A stretch of DNA of 20,972 nt from an uncultured Peptococcaceae bacterium (lineage in GTDB: Bacteria > Bacillota > Desulfotomaculia > Desulfotomaculales > Desulfallaceae): the NCBI GenBank assembly GCA_913064925.1, contig CAJYBN010000026.1, positions 1-20,972 of the forward strand, in the 5' to 3' direction. Both the position numbers and the translations under genes were made by a program. Below are positions 7,080 through 14,508 of this stretch, one piece after another. Below the pieces are notes generated by a model. It made no database searches and was not told the DNA's origin. It saw only the letters and a list, made by a program, of their open reading frames with translations. Each line of letters begins with the position of its first letter. Positions within the stretch are counted from its first letter, which is position 1.

Positions 7080-8255
7080 ATGAAATTAAAACCGTTGATA
7101 TTTGTGCTGGCCTGCTCGCTGCTGATGGTTCTGCTGTGCGCGCCGGCACGGGCGGAAAACGGCGGCACGACACCAAAAGTACCCGGCGGACCCGAAAAAC
7201 TTTATACCGATGTTACTCCCGGGCATTGGGCTTATGAGCAAATTAAACGATTGACCGAGCAGGGAATCATCAGGGGATACCCCGATGGCAGTTTTCGCCC
7301 GCAGAAGAAAGTACAGAGGAAGGAATTTGCCGTGATGCTGGCCTCGGTGGCCGGTTTGCTGGAAGGGCCGCAAAAGGAAAGAGTATTTGCGGATGTAGCA
7401 CCCGGTTCCTGGTACGGGCCCGCGGCGGCGGCGGTGCGCCGTTACCTGCCCGGCATTACCGAAACAGATGGGCTGCCTCGTTTTCACCCGGATACCGATG
7501 CCACCAGACAGGACGTAACGGCGGCGCTGGTCAAGGCGCTGGGCGCCAAGTACTACCAGGTAAACCCGATGATCTTACAGGAAAAATTTACTGATTACCA
7601 GTCCATAAACCCTAACTTCAGGCTTCAACTGGGCTGGGCGGTGCAAAACAACATTATCAAAGGTTATCCCGACGGCTCCTTCAAGCCCCTGGACGGTATC
7701 ACCAGGGCCGAGGTGGCGGTTATGCTATACCGGGCTTATTTCCTGGACACTTCCATCGAGGGGATGATACAGGAAGGACAGATAAAACCCTTCACGGCGG
7801 GGTCGGCGGCGTACAGCAAGCTTACCGGTATGCTGAAGGAAAAGTACGGGCAAATTACCCTGCACACCGCTGTTTACCAAATCGATTACTACGCCAGGGA
7901 ACAAAAGCTATACGGCGGTGAAGGCCCGCAGCTTTTGTACGTTTTCGGCAGTATAGAGCCTAAGTATTACAGCTGGGAAGCCGATTTCCAAAGGGATTGC
8001 GACGCCGTGCGGGAGTTCAACAAGGCGGCGGCGCTGGAGGCGGCTAAAATGTACCCGCACAGGAACCTGCTAGTCATGCTGGGGCATACCTTCGACCTTT
8101 ATTTTGACGTAAGCGACGTTTACGACAAAAAATACCTTACTAAAACCAGTGACGGCTGGCGCTTGGACAGGTTTTATACCGGGGTTATGTGCAAAAACGG
8201 TGACGTCGTCCAGGTCTGGCTGGAAAGCCCGCCAGCCGAGCAGCCCCGGCGCTAA
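7080..8255 (+). CDS. Secreted S-layer homology (SLH) domain protein
   Basis: A 391-residue exported protein. The signal peptide spans residues 1-25 (MKLK, hydrophobic core, cleavage near ARA-EN). Three SLH repeats follow: about 42-92 (YTDVTPGHWAYEQIKRL ... GIIRGYPDGSFRP), a degenerate one at about 102-154 (VFADVAPGSWYGP), and 170-220 (FTDYQSINPN ... NIIKGYPDGSFKP). SLH repeats bind pyruvylated secondary cell-wall polymer, so the protein should sit on the cell surface. The C-terminal 220-391 region has no recognised domain. It starts at ATG 7080 with GAGGAGG 7 nt upstream. The stop codon lies in the loop of its own terminator and overlaps the stop of the convergent gene by 3 nt. Confidence 0.9.
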   Translation: MKLKPLIFVLACSLLMVLLCAPARAENGGTTPKVPGGPEKLYTDVTPGHWAYEQIKRLTEQGIIRGYPDGSFRPQKKVQRKEFAVMLASVAGLLEGPQKERVFADVAPGSWYGPAAAAVRRYLPGITETDGLPRFHPDTDATRQDVTAALVKALGAKYYQVNPMILQEKFTDYQSINPNFRLQLGWAVQNNIIKGYPDGSFKPLDGITRAEVAVMLYRAYFLDTSIEGMIQEGQIKPFTAGSAAYSKLTGMLKEKYGQITLHTAVYQIDYYAREQKLYGGEGPQLLYVFGSIEPKYYSWEADFQRDCDAVREFNKAAALEAAKMYPHRNLLVMLGHTFDLYFDVSDVYDKKYLTKTSDGWRLDRFYTGVMCKNGDVVQVWLESPPAEQPRR

Positions 8256-8274
8256 CCCGCCGGGGTTGTTTTTT
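8244..8274 (+). terminator. Terminator with both convergent stop codons in its loop
   Basis: CCCCGGCG (8244-8251) pairs with CGCCGGGG (8258-8265), with loop CTAACC and tail TTGTTTTTT. The loop holds TAA (plus strand, 8253-8255) and the complement of TAG (minus strand, 8252-8254). The T-tract is present only in the plus direction. Confidence 0.85.
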
Positions 8275-9673
8275 GACCGCCGGTCTGTTTGGCGTTGAAT
8301 ATTTTTCTTTCCAGGGTGAAGCCCTGCTTCAGGTTATCCACCGAAATGGCGTCGACTGCCTTCAGCTTAAGTTTACCGCCGGCCGGATCCGGCAGAAAGT
8401 ACAGCAGCACCACGCTGTAGGGGATCTTCACAGTCTGCAGTCCCCTAAAGCCCGAGGCTCCCGAGGTGCCGGCGTTTATCAGGATGCTGCCGTCCTTTTC
8501 TTCCACCGCCAGGCGGTGGTTGTGCCCGCAAAGGATAACGGGGGCTTGCCCGGCCAGCGAGCGGGCCAATTTATCGTTGTGCACCGCAAGTATGTCCACG
8601 GGCGGCGTAATCTGGTCCAGCCAGTCTTTTATCTGCCCCGCAAGCCGCGATAAAGCGCTGAGGTCGGGCGGTATAACTGAATAGCCGGCTGATGCGGGGT
8701 CGGGTACGCCGTATAGCCTGAGCCCGTTTACTTCTACCAACCCGTTTATCACGCTGACGCCGGAAATGCTGTTCATTTTATCGATGACGGCCGGGGAATC
8801 GTGGTTGCCGGCTATAAAGTAATATGGCTTTTTCAACTGTTTCAACCGGTCCAGCAGCAGGGTTTCCAGCGGCGTGCCGAAGTCGCTGGTATCGCCTGTA
8901 TCGATGATCATGTCTACGGCGAACAGGTCGGCCACCCGCAGCACGAAGTCCATGCCGGCCGGATTGTTGTGCAGGTCGGATATGTGCAGTATGCGGAATT
9001 CGCCTGCCGTTTCAGCCAGGGGCTGTAGTTCCTCCACCCTCTCGTACAGGCGGTTTACGTTACCGGCCACGAGCTCCAGTTTTTCGCCCAGGGTCTCTAT
9101 TTTACCCAGCGTTTCCTGGGCCAGGCTTACCATCCAGGGGGCCGCCCGCAGGACGCCGAAATACTGCGGGTTGCGAAACGCTCCGGCGTCGTAAGTGTAA
9201 TAGGTGGCCAGCAGCAACATGCCCACCAACAGGCCGCCGCTGCCTGCTCCGATTAAGTACCGGCGGAGGCTGCGGCTGCGGGTGAGGAATACGCCGAAAG
9301 CCCCGCCCAGCAGGGCCAGCACTAGCAATTTCAAGATAAAGGCAGTTATCACCTGGCGGATGACGTACCTGCCCTTGCGGATAACCTCATTGCGTTCCGG
9401 AGGTTCCGCCAGCAGGCGCTTGACGAGTTCCAGGTCGATATTGACCAGGCTTGCGGAAATGAGTACCGGCGTGGCGTGCGTTTTGGCCCGGACGGTGCCC
9501 AGGGGGGGGAACTCAATGGCGGTGTAGCCCCATTCGTTGATGCTTACGTCTACGCGGAACTGCAGTGCCTCGATGTTGAAGTTCATGTGCCCGAAGAGGC
9601 TGACGAACAGCAGGGCGCCCGCCAAGGCGAGCAAAAGGCCGGAATATTGTTTGGCGTTCTTTATGTCGACCAT
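8252..9673 (-). CDS. Membrane-anchored metallophosphoesterase
   Basis: A 473-residue protein. The N-terminal half is membrane-associated, with predicted segments at about 11-28, 109-130 and 141-158. The first two flank an extracytoplasmic or cytoplasmic stretch of about 80 residues. A coiled-coil-like linker (185-222) follows, then a calcineurin-like phosphoesterase domain with D233-x-H235 (ISDLHNN), GDTSD with D261, GNHD with N290 and H291, AVHND with H365, and CGHNH with H384 and H386. All metal ligands are present. The substrate is unknown. ATG at 9673 is preferred over a GTG at 9682 because GAGGTG sits 6 nt before it. It is divergent from the DegT gene. Confidence 0.87.
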   Translation of the reverse strand: MVDIKNAKQYSGLLLALAGALLFVSLFGHMNFNIEALQFRVDVSINEWGYTAIEFPPLGTVRAKTHATPVLISASLVNIDLELVKRLLAEPPERNEVIRKGRYVIRQVITAFILKLLVLALLGGAFGVFLTRSRSLRRYLIGAGSGGLLVGMLLLATYYTYDAGAFRNPQYFGVLRAAPWMVSLAQETLGKIETLGEKLELVAGNVNRLYERVEELQPLAETAGEFRILHISDLHNNPAGMDFVLRVADLFAVDMIIDTGDTSDFGTPLETLLLDRLKQLKKPYYFIAGNHDSPAVIDKMNSISGVSVINGLVEVNGLRLYGVPDPASAGYSVIPPDLSALSRLAGQIKDWLDQITPPVDILAVHNDKLARSLAGQAPVILCGHNHRLAVEEKDGSILINAGTSGASGFRGLQTVKIPYSVVLLYFLPDPAGGKLKLKAVDAISVDNLKQGFTLERKIFNAKQTGGQKTTPAG

Positions 9674-9793
9674 TTTTTGCACCTCAAAGTTATGCTAATA
9701 ATATAATTGCCGGGCCGGCCGTGCGGTAACATAGCTAAAAGAATAAATCTTAAGCCGGAGATAAGGGGGGAAGGGCAAAGACGGCCCGCTGAA

Positions 9794-11005
9794 ATGCGCG
9801 AAAAACCGGCAGTCGCCGGCGGCAAGCCGGTGCGTAGCGAATTGCTGCCCCTGGCCGGGGCGGACATCAGCGAAGACGATATCCAAGCCGTAACCCGGGT
9901 GATGCGCTCTGGAAAATTGGGCTGCGGTGAAATGGTGGAGCAGTTTGAAGAAGCCGTGGCCGGCTATGTGGGGGCCAGGTATGCCGTGGCGGTTTCCTCG
10001 GGGTCGGCTGGCCTGCACATAGCCCTGATGGCTGCCGCCGTCGGGCACGGGGATGAGGTAATTACTTCGCCGCTTACCCACCCCGCTACATCCAACTGTA
10101 TTTTGTACCAGGGGGCGATACATACTTTTGCCGATATAAATCCCGCCACCTTCAACATCGACCCGCAGGTAGTGCGCAGCAAAATAAACAGCCGCACGGA
10201 AGCACTCATACCGGTGCACTTTGCCGGTAACCCCTGCGATCTGGATGTCCTGCACGGGTTGGCCCGCCAGCACGGCCTCACCGTGATCGAGGACGCCGCC
10301 CATGCCCTGGGCGGCACATACAACGGCGCGAAAATTGGTTCGCTAAGCGACCTCACCGTGTTCAGCTTCAGTTCCCCGCAGCACTGCTACACGGGGGAGG
10401 GCGGAATGGTAACCACTGGTGACGAGGAACTTTACCAGTGGATGCTTATTTTCCGGGAAAACGGCATGGTTACCGATCCCGCCAAGCTGGTAAAACCCGA
10501 AGGGCCGTGGCACGTGGAGATGCAGGACAGGGGGTATAACTACCGCATGACGGATATGCAGGCAGCGCTGGGTATATCCCAGCTGGCCCGGGTGGAGGAA
10601 TTCATTGCCCGCCGCGCGGCCATCGCGGAAAAGTATAACCGGGCTCTGGGCGGGCACCCGTCCGTTGTGCTGCCGCAGCAAAATGAAAGAGGCCGCTCCA
10701 CCTGGCATTATTACCTGCTGGCCCTGCGCCTGGAAAACCTCAGAGCTTCCCGGGCGGAAATTTTTCGCGCCCTGCAGGCCGAAAATATCGAGGTGGGCGT
10801 GCATTACCTGCCGGTCTTTCTGCACCCTTATTACCTATGGATCGGTCACCCCGACGTGTGCACTTTGGATACCAGCCTTTGTCCCCGGGCGGAGGAAATT
10901 TACGGCCGCCTGCTGACTTTGCCCCTTTTCCCCGCCATGACGGACCGCGACGTGGACGACGTGATAACGGCGGTGGGCCGGGTCTTGGATTACTACTCTT
11001 TGTAG
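9794..11005 (+). CDS. DegT/DnrJ/EryC1/StrS-family protein lacking the PLP lysine
   Basis: A 403-residue fold-type I protein of the sugar aminotransferase (PseC/ArnB/StrS) family. The standard beginning MREKPAVAGGKPVR supports the ATG at 9794, although its best purine-rich site (AAGGGGGGAAGGG) is about 18 nt upstream and the frame is open to a TTG at 9707. PLP-pocket features are kept: SSGSAGLHIAL (68-78), IEDAAHALG with D167, and DRGYNYRMTD. At the position of the Schiff-base lysine (usually ...K-H-x-T-T-GEGG) it has Q196-H197 in FSSPQHCYTGEGG. It therefore may not be a normal transaminase. Relatives such as ColD and E1 have His there and act as PMP-dependent 3-dehydratases, but Gln is neither. 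No glycan gene cluster surrounds it. Confidence 0.85.
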   Translation: MREKPAVAGGKPVRSELLPLAGADISEDDIQAVTRVMRSGKLGCGEMVEQFEEAVAGYVGARYAVAVSSGSAGLHIALMAAAVGHGDEVITSPLTHPATSNCILYQGAIHTFADINPATFNIDPQVVRSKINSRTEALIPVHFAGNPCDLDVLHGLARQHGLTVIEDAAHALGGTYNGAKIGSLSDLTVFSFSSPQHCYTGEGGMVTTGDEELYQWMLIFRENGMVTDPAKLVKPEGPWHVEMQDRGYNYRMTDMQAALGISQLARVEEFIARRAAIAEKYNRALGGHPSVVLPQQNERGRSTWHYYLLALRLENLRASRAEIFRALQAENIEVGVHYLPVFLHPYYLWIGHPDVCTLDTSLCPRAEEIYGRLLTLPLFPAMTDRDVDDVITAVGRVLDYYSL

Positions 11006-11023
11006 CGGGCTGCCGGGACAGCT

Positions 11024-11050
11024 AGCCGGCCAAGGGCGGGGCCGGCTTTT
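11024..11050 (+). terminator. Probable terminator of the DegT-like gene
   Basis: AGCCGGCC (11024-11031) pairs with GGCCGGCT (11040-11047), with an 8-nt loop. The tail is only four T residues, so termination may be partial. Confidence 0.55.
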
Positions 11051-11279
11051 GTATCGGGATTTGCCCGCAGGGCGCCCTTTCCCTGGAGACCAGGGAAGCG
11101 CCCGGCTTTGGTGCGGGGCGGCGAAACGGCATGCAAAACAAAACCCGGGTACTTATATTCCCCAGGAGTGTTATCGTTGCGGGCGGAACGAAGACGAAGT
11201 CGCCGTCCTGCCCTGCCGCAAAGAGGGTAGGAGTGTTTGGGTCTGTACCAAGTGCTTGCCGGCGCTTATTCACGGTTAA
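11049..11279 (+). CDS. Small zinc-ribbon protein, start uncertain
   Basis: The C-terminal 40 residues look genuine: CYRCGRNEDE, LPCRKEG, then VWVCTKCLPALIHG, giving C41, C44, C56, C66 and C69 in this numbering, a probable zinc ribbon. The N-terminus is a problem. The only conventional start in frame is TTG at 11049, which lies in the tail of the DegT terminator with no ribosome binding site, and residues 1-35 look non-coding (they cross the hairpin at 11070-11103). A shorter protein starting near ATT 11155-11157 (IPQECYRCG), or a frameshift from ATG 11131, are alternatives. The function is unknown. It converges on the small membrane protein gene 7 nt downstream. Confidence 0.5.
   Translation: MYRDLPAGRPFPGDQGSARLWCGAAKRHAKQNPGTYIPQECYRCGRNEDEVAVLPCRKEGRSVWVCTKCLPALIHG
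11070..11103 (+). other. Strong GC-rich hairpin of unknown role
   Basis: GGGCGC (11070-11075) pairs with GCGCCC (11098-11103), and TTCCCTGG (11079-11086) with CCAGGGAA (11090-11097). This makes a 14-bp stem with one 3-nt bulge and an AGA loop. No T-tract follows, so it is not an ordinary terminator. It lies between the DegT gene and the zinc-ribbon frame. Confidence 0.6.
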
Positions 11280-11286
11280 AGGCGAG

Positions 11287-11514
11287 TTAGGATTTATCCG
11301 CATCCCTGGAGGGCAGGGTGTGAAAAATGGTGCGTGCTTGCTGGAAACTGGTTTGCATGGCTTCGATACCTTCACGCAGCGAACCCAAAGAACGCGAGGT
11401 CTGATCTAAAAGTTCCCTCACCATGCTCAGTTTGGTATCCACCTGCTTATCGGTGCTTAAAACCAATAAAATAAGGATTAAAAACAACGTAAAAGGATTG
11501 ATATTGAAGGACAA
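11287..11514 (-). CDS. Small single-pass membrane protein with coiled-coil tail
   Basis: 75 residues: a short N-terminus, one transmembrane segment (about 7-20, NPFTLFLILILLVLS), and a helical, heptad-like tail (VDTKLSMVRELLDQTSRSLG...) that would lie in the cytosol or outside, depending on topology. The start is TTG at 11514, 8 nt after AAAGGAGG, a strong site. The family is not recognised; small NPFTLFLILIL-type membrane proteins are common in spore-forming Firmicutes. It is the last minus-strand gene of a possible run that includes the zinc-ribbon gene at 11584-11808. Confidence 0.75.
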   Translation of the reverse strand: MSFNINPFTLFLILILLVLSTDKQVDTKLSMVRELLDQTSRSLGSLREGIEAMQTSFQQARTIFHTLPSRDADKS

Positions 11515-11583
11515 CTGTCCGGCCTCCTTTCACCGAAACTTTTTTTCTATAATATGCGGGAGGGCTTTGAAGGTGAAAGGGCT

Positions 11584-11808
11584 TCATATGCGGAGCAGAG
11601 GTACGGTGATTACCCTGTCTTTGCCGCAGGCCGGACAGGTGAACAGGTGGGGGCAGTGTGAAGAGGCAAAACCTATATGAAAATATGGACTGTACGGCCC
11701 GGCGAAGTCCGTAACCGGGCCGTTGTCCTGCATTATTGCCCCGCAGGTGCAGCCGGGCGAAAGTGTTTCCATGGCGTTGCACAGCACGCATGCTGTTTCC
11801 TGGAACAT
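11584..11808 (-). CDS. Small cysteine-rich (double zinc ribbon) protein
   Basis: 74 residues with two cysteine clusters: C7-x2-C10 with C20-x-C22 (CVLCNAMETLSPGCTCG), and C52, H54, C58-x2-C61 (CPHLFTCPACGKD). A GPYSPYFHIGF stretch lies between them. The two knuckles could bind one or two zinc ions. Function is unknown. ATG at 11808 with AAAGGGG about 8 nt upstream gives a plausible start. It follows the acyl-CoA dehydrogenase remnant on the same strand and precedes the small membrane protein. Confidence 0.65.
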   Translation of the reverse strand: MFQETACVLCNAMETLSPGCTCGAIMQDNGPVTDFAGPYSPYFHIGFASSHCPHLFTCPACGKDRVITVPLLRI

Positions 11809-11877
11809 GGCGATTGCCCCTTTGTCTTTTCCCTGCTGCTAATATTGTTGCCCGGCGGCGGCGGGATTATGGCGGGT

Positions 11878-12036
11878 TTACTTTTCCAGCAGGCAGCGGG
11901 CGATAACCAGGCGCTGCAGCCCCCGCGATCAAGGCCGCCGGGGGCGGTCGTCAATGGCCGCCGCCCGGGGCGCCACTTTGTCGTCGGCCACCTTGCGGGC
12001 CATTTGCCGCAGCATTTCCTGCTCTTCGGTAAGCTT
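11878..12036 (-). pseudogene. Acyl-CoA dehydrogenase remnant: N-terminus joined to C-terminus
   Basis: Reading on the minus strand from 12036, the frame gives KLTEEQEMLRQMARKVA followed by DDKVAPRAAAIDD, the standard first 30 residues of an acyl-CoA dehydrogenase. After PRRP and a TGA (11920-11922), the same frame continues LQRLVIARCLLEK and stops at 11878. That is the standard C-terminal end (IQRLVIARxLL) of the same family. About 330 internal codons are missing and no start codon is in frame. The join lies in an inverted repeat (GCCCCCG/CGGGGGC). It sits 23 nt after the AMP-binding fragment and downstream of hbd and thl, where an acyl-CoA dehydrogenase is often encoded. This is a dead gene produced by internal deletion. 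Confidence 0.8.
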
Positions 12037-12059
12037 GCAACTACAACGGATACCCCCTA

Positions 12060-12389
12060 TTACACACAGACTTCTTCCAATAATTTAATCTTCAGCACTT
12101 TCCCGCTTGGCGACTTGGGAATCTTGGGGACAAATTTTACCAGGCGCGGCATGATATCGGGTTCCAGTTGGCCGCTGTCTTGCAAAAACTGCATGATTTC
12201 TTCCTCGGTAACGCGATCGTTGCGGGGTACGACAAAGGCCACCAGGGATTCTTTGTCGTTTTCGTCGGTGACGTACAGAACCGACACTTCCTCTATGCCG
12301 TCATGTTCGTACAGTACGTTCTCCACTTGCCGCAGGATAGACCTGCTGCCGGGGGCCAGCGTCATGCCGCCGGTCGTTGTGTCTCGCAT
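12060..12389 (-). CDS. Free-standing AMP-binding C-terminal domain (acyl-CoA synthetase-like)
   Basis: A 109-residue protein equal to the small C-terminal domain of adenylate-forming acyl-CoA synthetases. From the hinge region it reads RQVENVLYEHDGIEEVSVLYV, VTEEEIMQFL, then PKSPSGKVLK with the catalytic lysine K97. The roughly 400-residue AMP-binding core is absent. It is not obviously dead: ATG at 12389 has GGGGGGAGGG 5-6 nt upstream and the frame is intact. It may be a relic of an acyl-CoA synthetase in a shrinking operon (the next element is an ACAD remnant), or a separate domain acting with a core encoded elsewhere. It lies 29 nt after hbd in the same direction. Confidence 0.8.
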   Translation of the reverse strand: MRDTTTGGMTLAPGSRSILRQVENVLYEHDGIEEVSVLYVTDENDKESLVAFVVPRNDRVTEEEIMQFLQDSGQLEPDIMPRLVKFVPKIPKSPSGKVLKIKLLEEVCV

Positions 12390-12418
12390 TTTTTCCCTCC
12401 CCCCTGGTTTCTTGGGGT

Positions 12419-13270
12419 TTAGTTATAGTTGTAGAAGCCGCGGCCGGTTTTCCGGCCCAGATGCCCGGCGCGCACCATTTTACGCAGCAGCGGGCAGGGG
12501 CGATACTTGGAATCGCCGGTTTCCGTGTACAGTGTTTCGCATACCATCAGCAGGGTATCCAGCCCGATCAGGTCCGCCAGGGCCAGGGGGCCGATGGGGT
12601 GGTTGGCGCCCAGCATCATGCCCTTGTCGATGTCTTCCGCGGAGGCCACTCCTTCCATTAACACGAACATGGCTTCGTTGATCATGGGTACCAGAATGCG
12701 ATTGACGGCAAACAGCGGTGCCTCGTTGACTCTGATGCACTCTTTGCCCATGCTGCGGGCCAGTTCCTCGGCCACGGACACGGTGTCTTCATCTGTTTCG
12801 GCGCCCTTGATGATTTCCACCAGCTTCATGACCGGTACGGGGTTAAAGAAGTGCATGCCGATAAATTTGTTGGGCCTGCTGGTTGCCGCCGCCATTTCCG
12901 TGACGCTGAGACCGGAAGTGTTGGTGGCGAAATAGGTGGCCGGGCCGCAGATTTTGTCCAGCTCGCGGTAAACTTCTTTTTTCAGTTCCATCTTCTCGAT
13001 GATGGCCTCAATGACAAAATCGCAGCCGGACAGGTCCGCCAGTTCCGTGGTACCCTTAATGCGGGCCAGGACGGCGTCAGCGTCCGCGCGGCTCATCCGC
13101 TCTTTTTTCACGTCCCGGGCCAGGTTTTTTTCAATAACTGACATGCCTCGCTGGACAAACTCATCGGCCACGTCGCGCATGACTACGTCGTAACCTGCCT
13201 TGGCGGCCACCTGGGCGATTCCCGCGCCCATGGTGCCAGCTCCCACTACTCCTACGGTTTTTATGGCCAT
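12419..13270 (-). CDS. hbd: 3-hydroxybutyryl-CoA (3-hydroxyacyl-CoA) dehydrogenase
   Basis: A 283-residue single-function dehydrogenase, the standard clostridial Hbd length. It interconverts acetoacetyl-CoA and 3-hydroxybutyryl-CoA with NAD(P)H in butyrate metabolism or beta-oxidation. The Rossmann motif GVVGAGTMGAGI is at 7-18, with D33 in VVMRD suggesting NAD preference. Other conserved parts are N117-T-S119, H140 in IGMHFFNPVPVMKLVE, and the C-terminal GRKTGRGFYNYN. ATG at 13270 is 4 nt after the thiolase stop, and its GGGAGG site lies inside the end of the thiolase gene, so the two are translationally linked. Confidence 0.93.
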   Translation of the reverse strand: MAIKTVGVVGAGTMGAGIAQVAAKAGYDVVMRDVADEFVQRGMSVIEKNLARDVKKERMSRADADAVLARIKGTTELADLSGCDFVIEAIIEKMELKKEVYRELDKICGPATYFATNTSGLSVTEMAAATSRPNKFIGMHFFNPVPVMKLVEIIKGAETDEDTVSVAEELARSMGKECIRVNEAPLFAVNRILVPMINEAMFVLMEGVASAEDIDKGMMLGANHPIGPLALADLIGLDTLLMVCETLYTETGDSKYRPCPLLRKMVRAGHLGRKTGRGFYNYN

Positions 13271-13274
13271 AACA

Positions 13275-14456
13275 TTATACCTCCCTTTCCACTATTAGAG
13301 CTACGCCCATGCCGCCGCCCACGCACAGCGAGGCCAGGCCGTAACGGGCGTTGCGCCGTTCCATTTCATGGAGTAAAGTGACCACTATACGGGCTCCGGT
13401 GCATCCTACGGGGTGGCCGATGCTGATGCCGCTGCCGTTTACGTTGACGATGTCGCGATTTAAATCCAGCAGTTTCTCACAGGTCAGGTACTGGGCGGCA
13501 AAGGCCTCGTTTAACTCGATGAGGTCAATGTCGGCCAGCGTCATCCCCGCCCGCTGCAGTGCCTTTTTAACGGCGGGAACGGGCCCGTATCCCATCAGGT
13601 CGGGCTCCACCCCTGCCCGGGCGTAGCTGACGATGCGGGCCATGGGTTTGATGCCCCTTTGGCGGACCTGCTCTTCGGACATCAGCACCACCGCTGCGGC
13701 GGCGTCGTTCAGGCCCGAGGAATTGCCGGCCGTCACCGTCCCGTTGGGCCGGAAAACCGGCGGCAGCTGGGCCAGTTTTTCCCTGCTGATGTCGGGGCGG
13801 GGGTGCTCGTCCCGGTCGACTACGATGGGGTCACCTTTACGGCGGGGCACCGGTACCGGCACAATTTCTTTGGTAAAATAGCCTTTTTCTATGGCGTTGA
13901 CAGCGTTGCGGTGGCTGCGGTAGGCCACCTCATCCTGTTCCTCCCGGGTGATCCCGTACTTGTCCGCCAGCCGCTCGGCCGTTTCCCCCATCATTATTTT
14001 ATGAATGGGGTCCATCAGTATTTCCCACAGGGCGTCGGTCATTTCCCCGTGTCTTAAGCGCGCGCCCCAGCGTGCTTTTTTGAGCACGTAGGGAACGTTG
14101 CTCATGCTTTCCGTTCCGCCGGCTAGGACTATTTGCGAATCGCCGGTGAGAATCTGCTGGCAGCCGGAAATAATGGCCTGCAGGCCCGAGGCGCACTGTC
14201 TTTGGATGGTCATGCCTGTTACGCTGTCGGGCAGGCCGGCCATCAAGGCCGCGGTGCGCCCCAAGTTGGGCTCGTCGCTGGTCTGGGCGCAGCAGCCCAG
14301 GATGACGTCGTCAATTTCCGCCGGGCTTACCCCGGCTCTGTTGATCACCTCGCGAATTACAACCACGGCCAGTTGCCCGGCGGTCAGCGGGCGCAAGCTG
14401 CCGCCGAAATCTCCCACCGGGGTGCGGGTTCCCGCCACTATAAAGACATCCTGCAT
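13275..14456 (-). CDS. thl: Acetyl-CoA acetyltransferase (thiolase)
   Basis: A 393-residue thiolase II. It condenses two acetyl-CoA to acetoacetyl-CoA, or cleaves 3-ketoacyl-CoA in the reverse direction. The nucleophile is C88 in QRQCASGLQAI. NEAFAAQ, GHPVGCTGARI (catalytic His) and CVGGGMGVALIVE (second Cys) are all present. ATG at 14456 is chosen because MQDVFIVAGTRTPVG is the usual start and AAGGGGGA lies 7 nt upstream; the frame is open further back to 14657. It forms an operon with hbd, the next gene. The neighbouring ACAD and acyl-CoA synthetase genes are reduced to pieces, so only this two-step module appears intact here. Confidence 0.94.
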   Translation of the reverse strand: MQDVFIVAGTRTPVGDFGGSLRPLTAGQLAVVVIREVINRAGVSPAEIDDVILGCCAQTSDEPNLGRTAALMAGLPDSVTGMTIQRQCASGLQAIISGCQQILTGDSQIVLAGGTESMSNVPYVLKKARWGARLRHGEMTDALWEILMDPIHKIMMGETAERLADKYGITREEQDEVAYRSHRNAVNAIEKGYFTKEIVPVPVPRRKGDPIVVDRDEHPRPDISREKLAQLPPVFRPNGTVTAGNSSGLNDAAAAVVLMSEEQVRQRGIKPMARIVSYARAGVEPDLMGYGPVPAVKKALQRAGMTLADIDLIELNEAFAAQYLTCEKLLDLNRDIVNVNGSGISIGHPVGCTGARIVVTLLHEMERRNARYGLASLCVGGGMGVALIVEREV

Positions 14457-14508
14457 GTAAAAATCCCCCTTGCCCGTAGTATGATACCTTACTGAAAAAA
14501 ATTCGTGA

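Noticed and set aside
11677..12681. 334-codon open frame on the plus strand
   Set aside because: It runs antisense across four minus-strand elements (zinc ribbon, ACAD remnant, AMP_C domain, hbd), which have recognisable family motifs.
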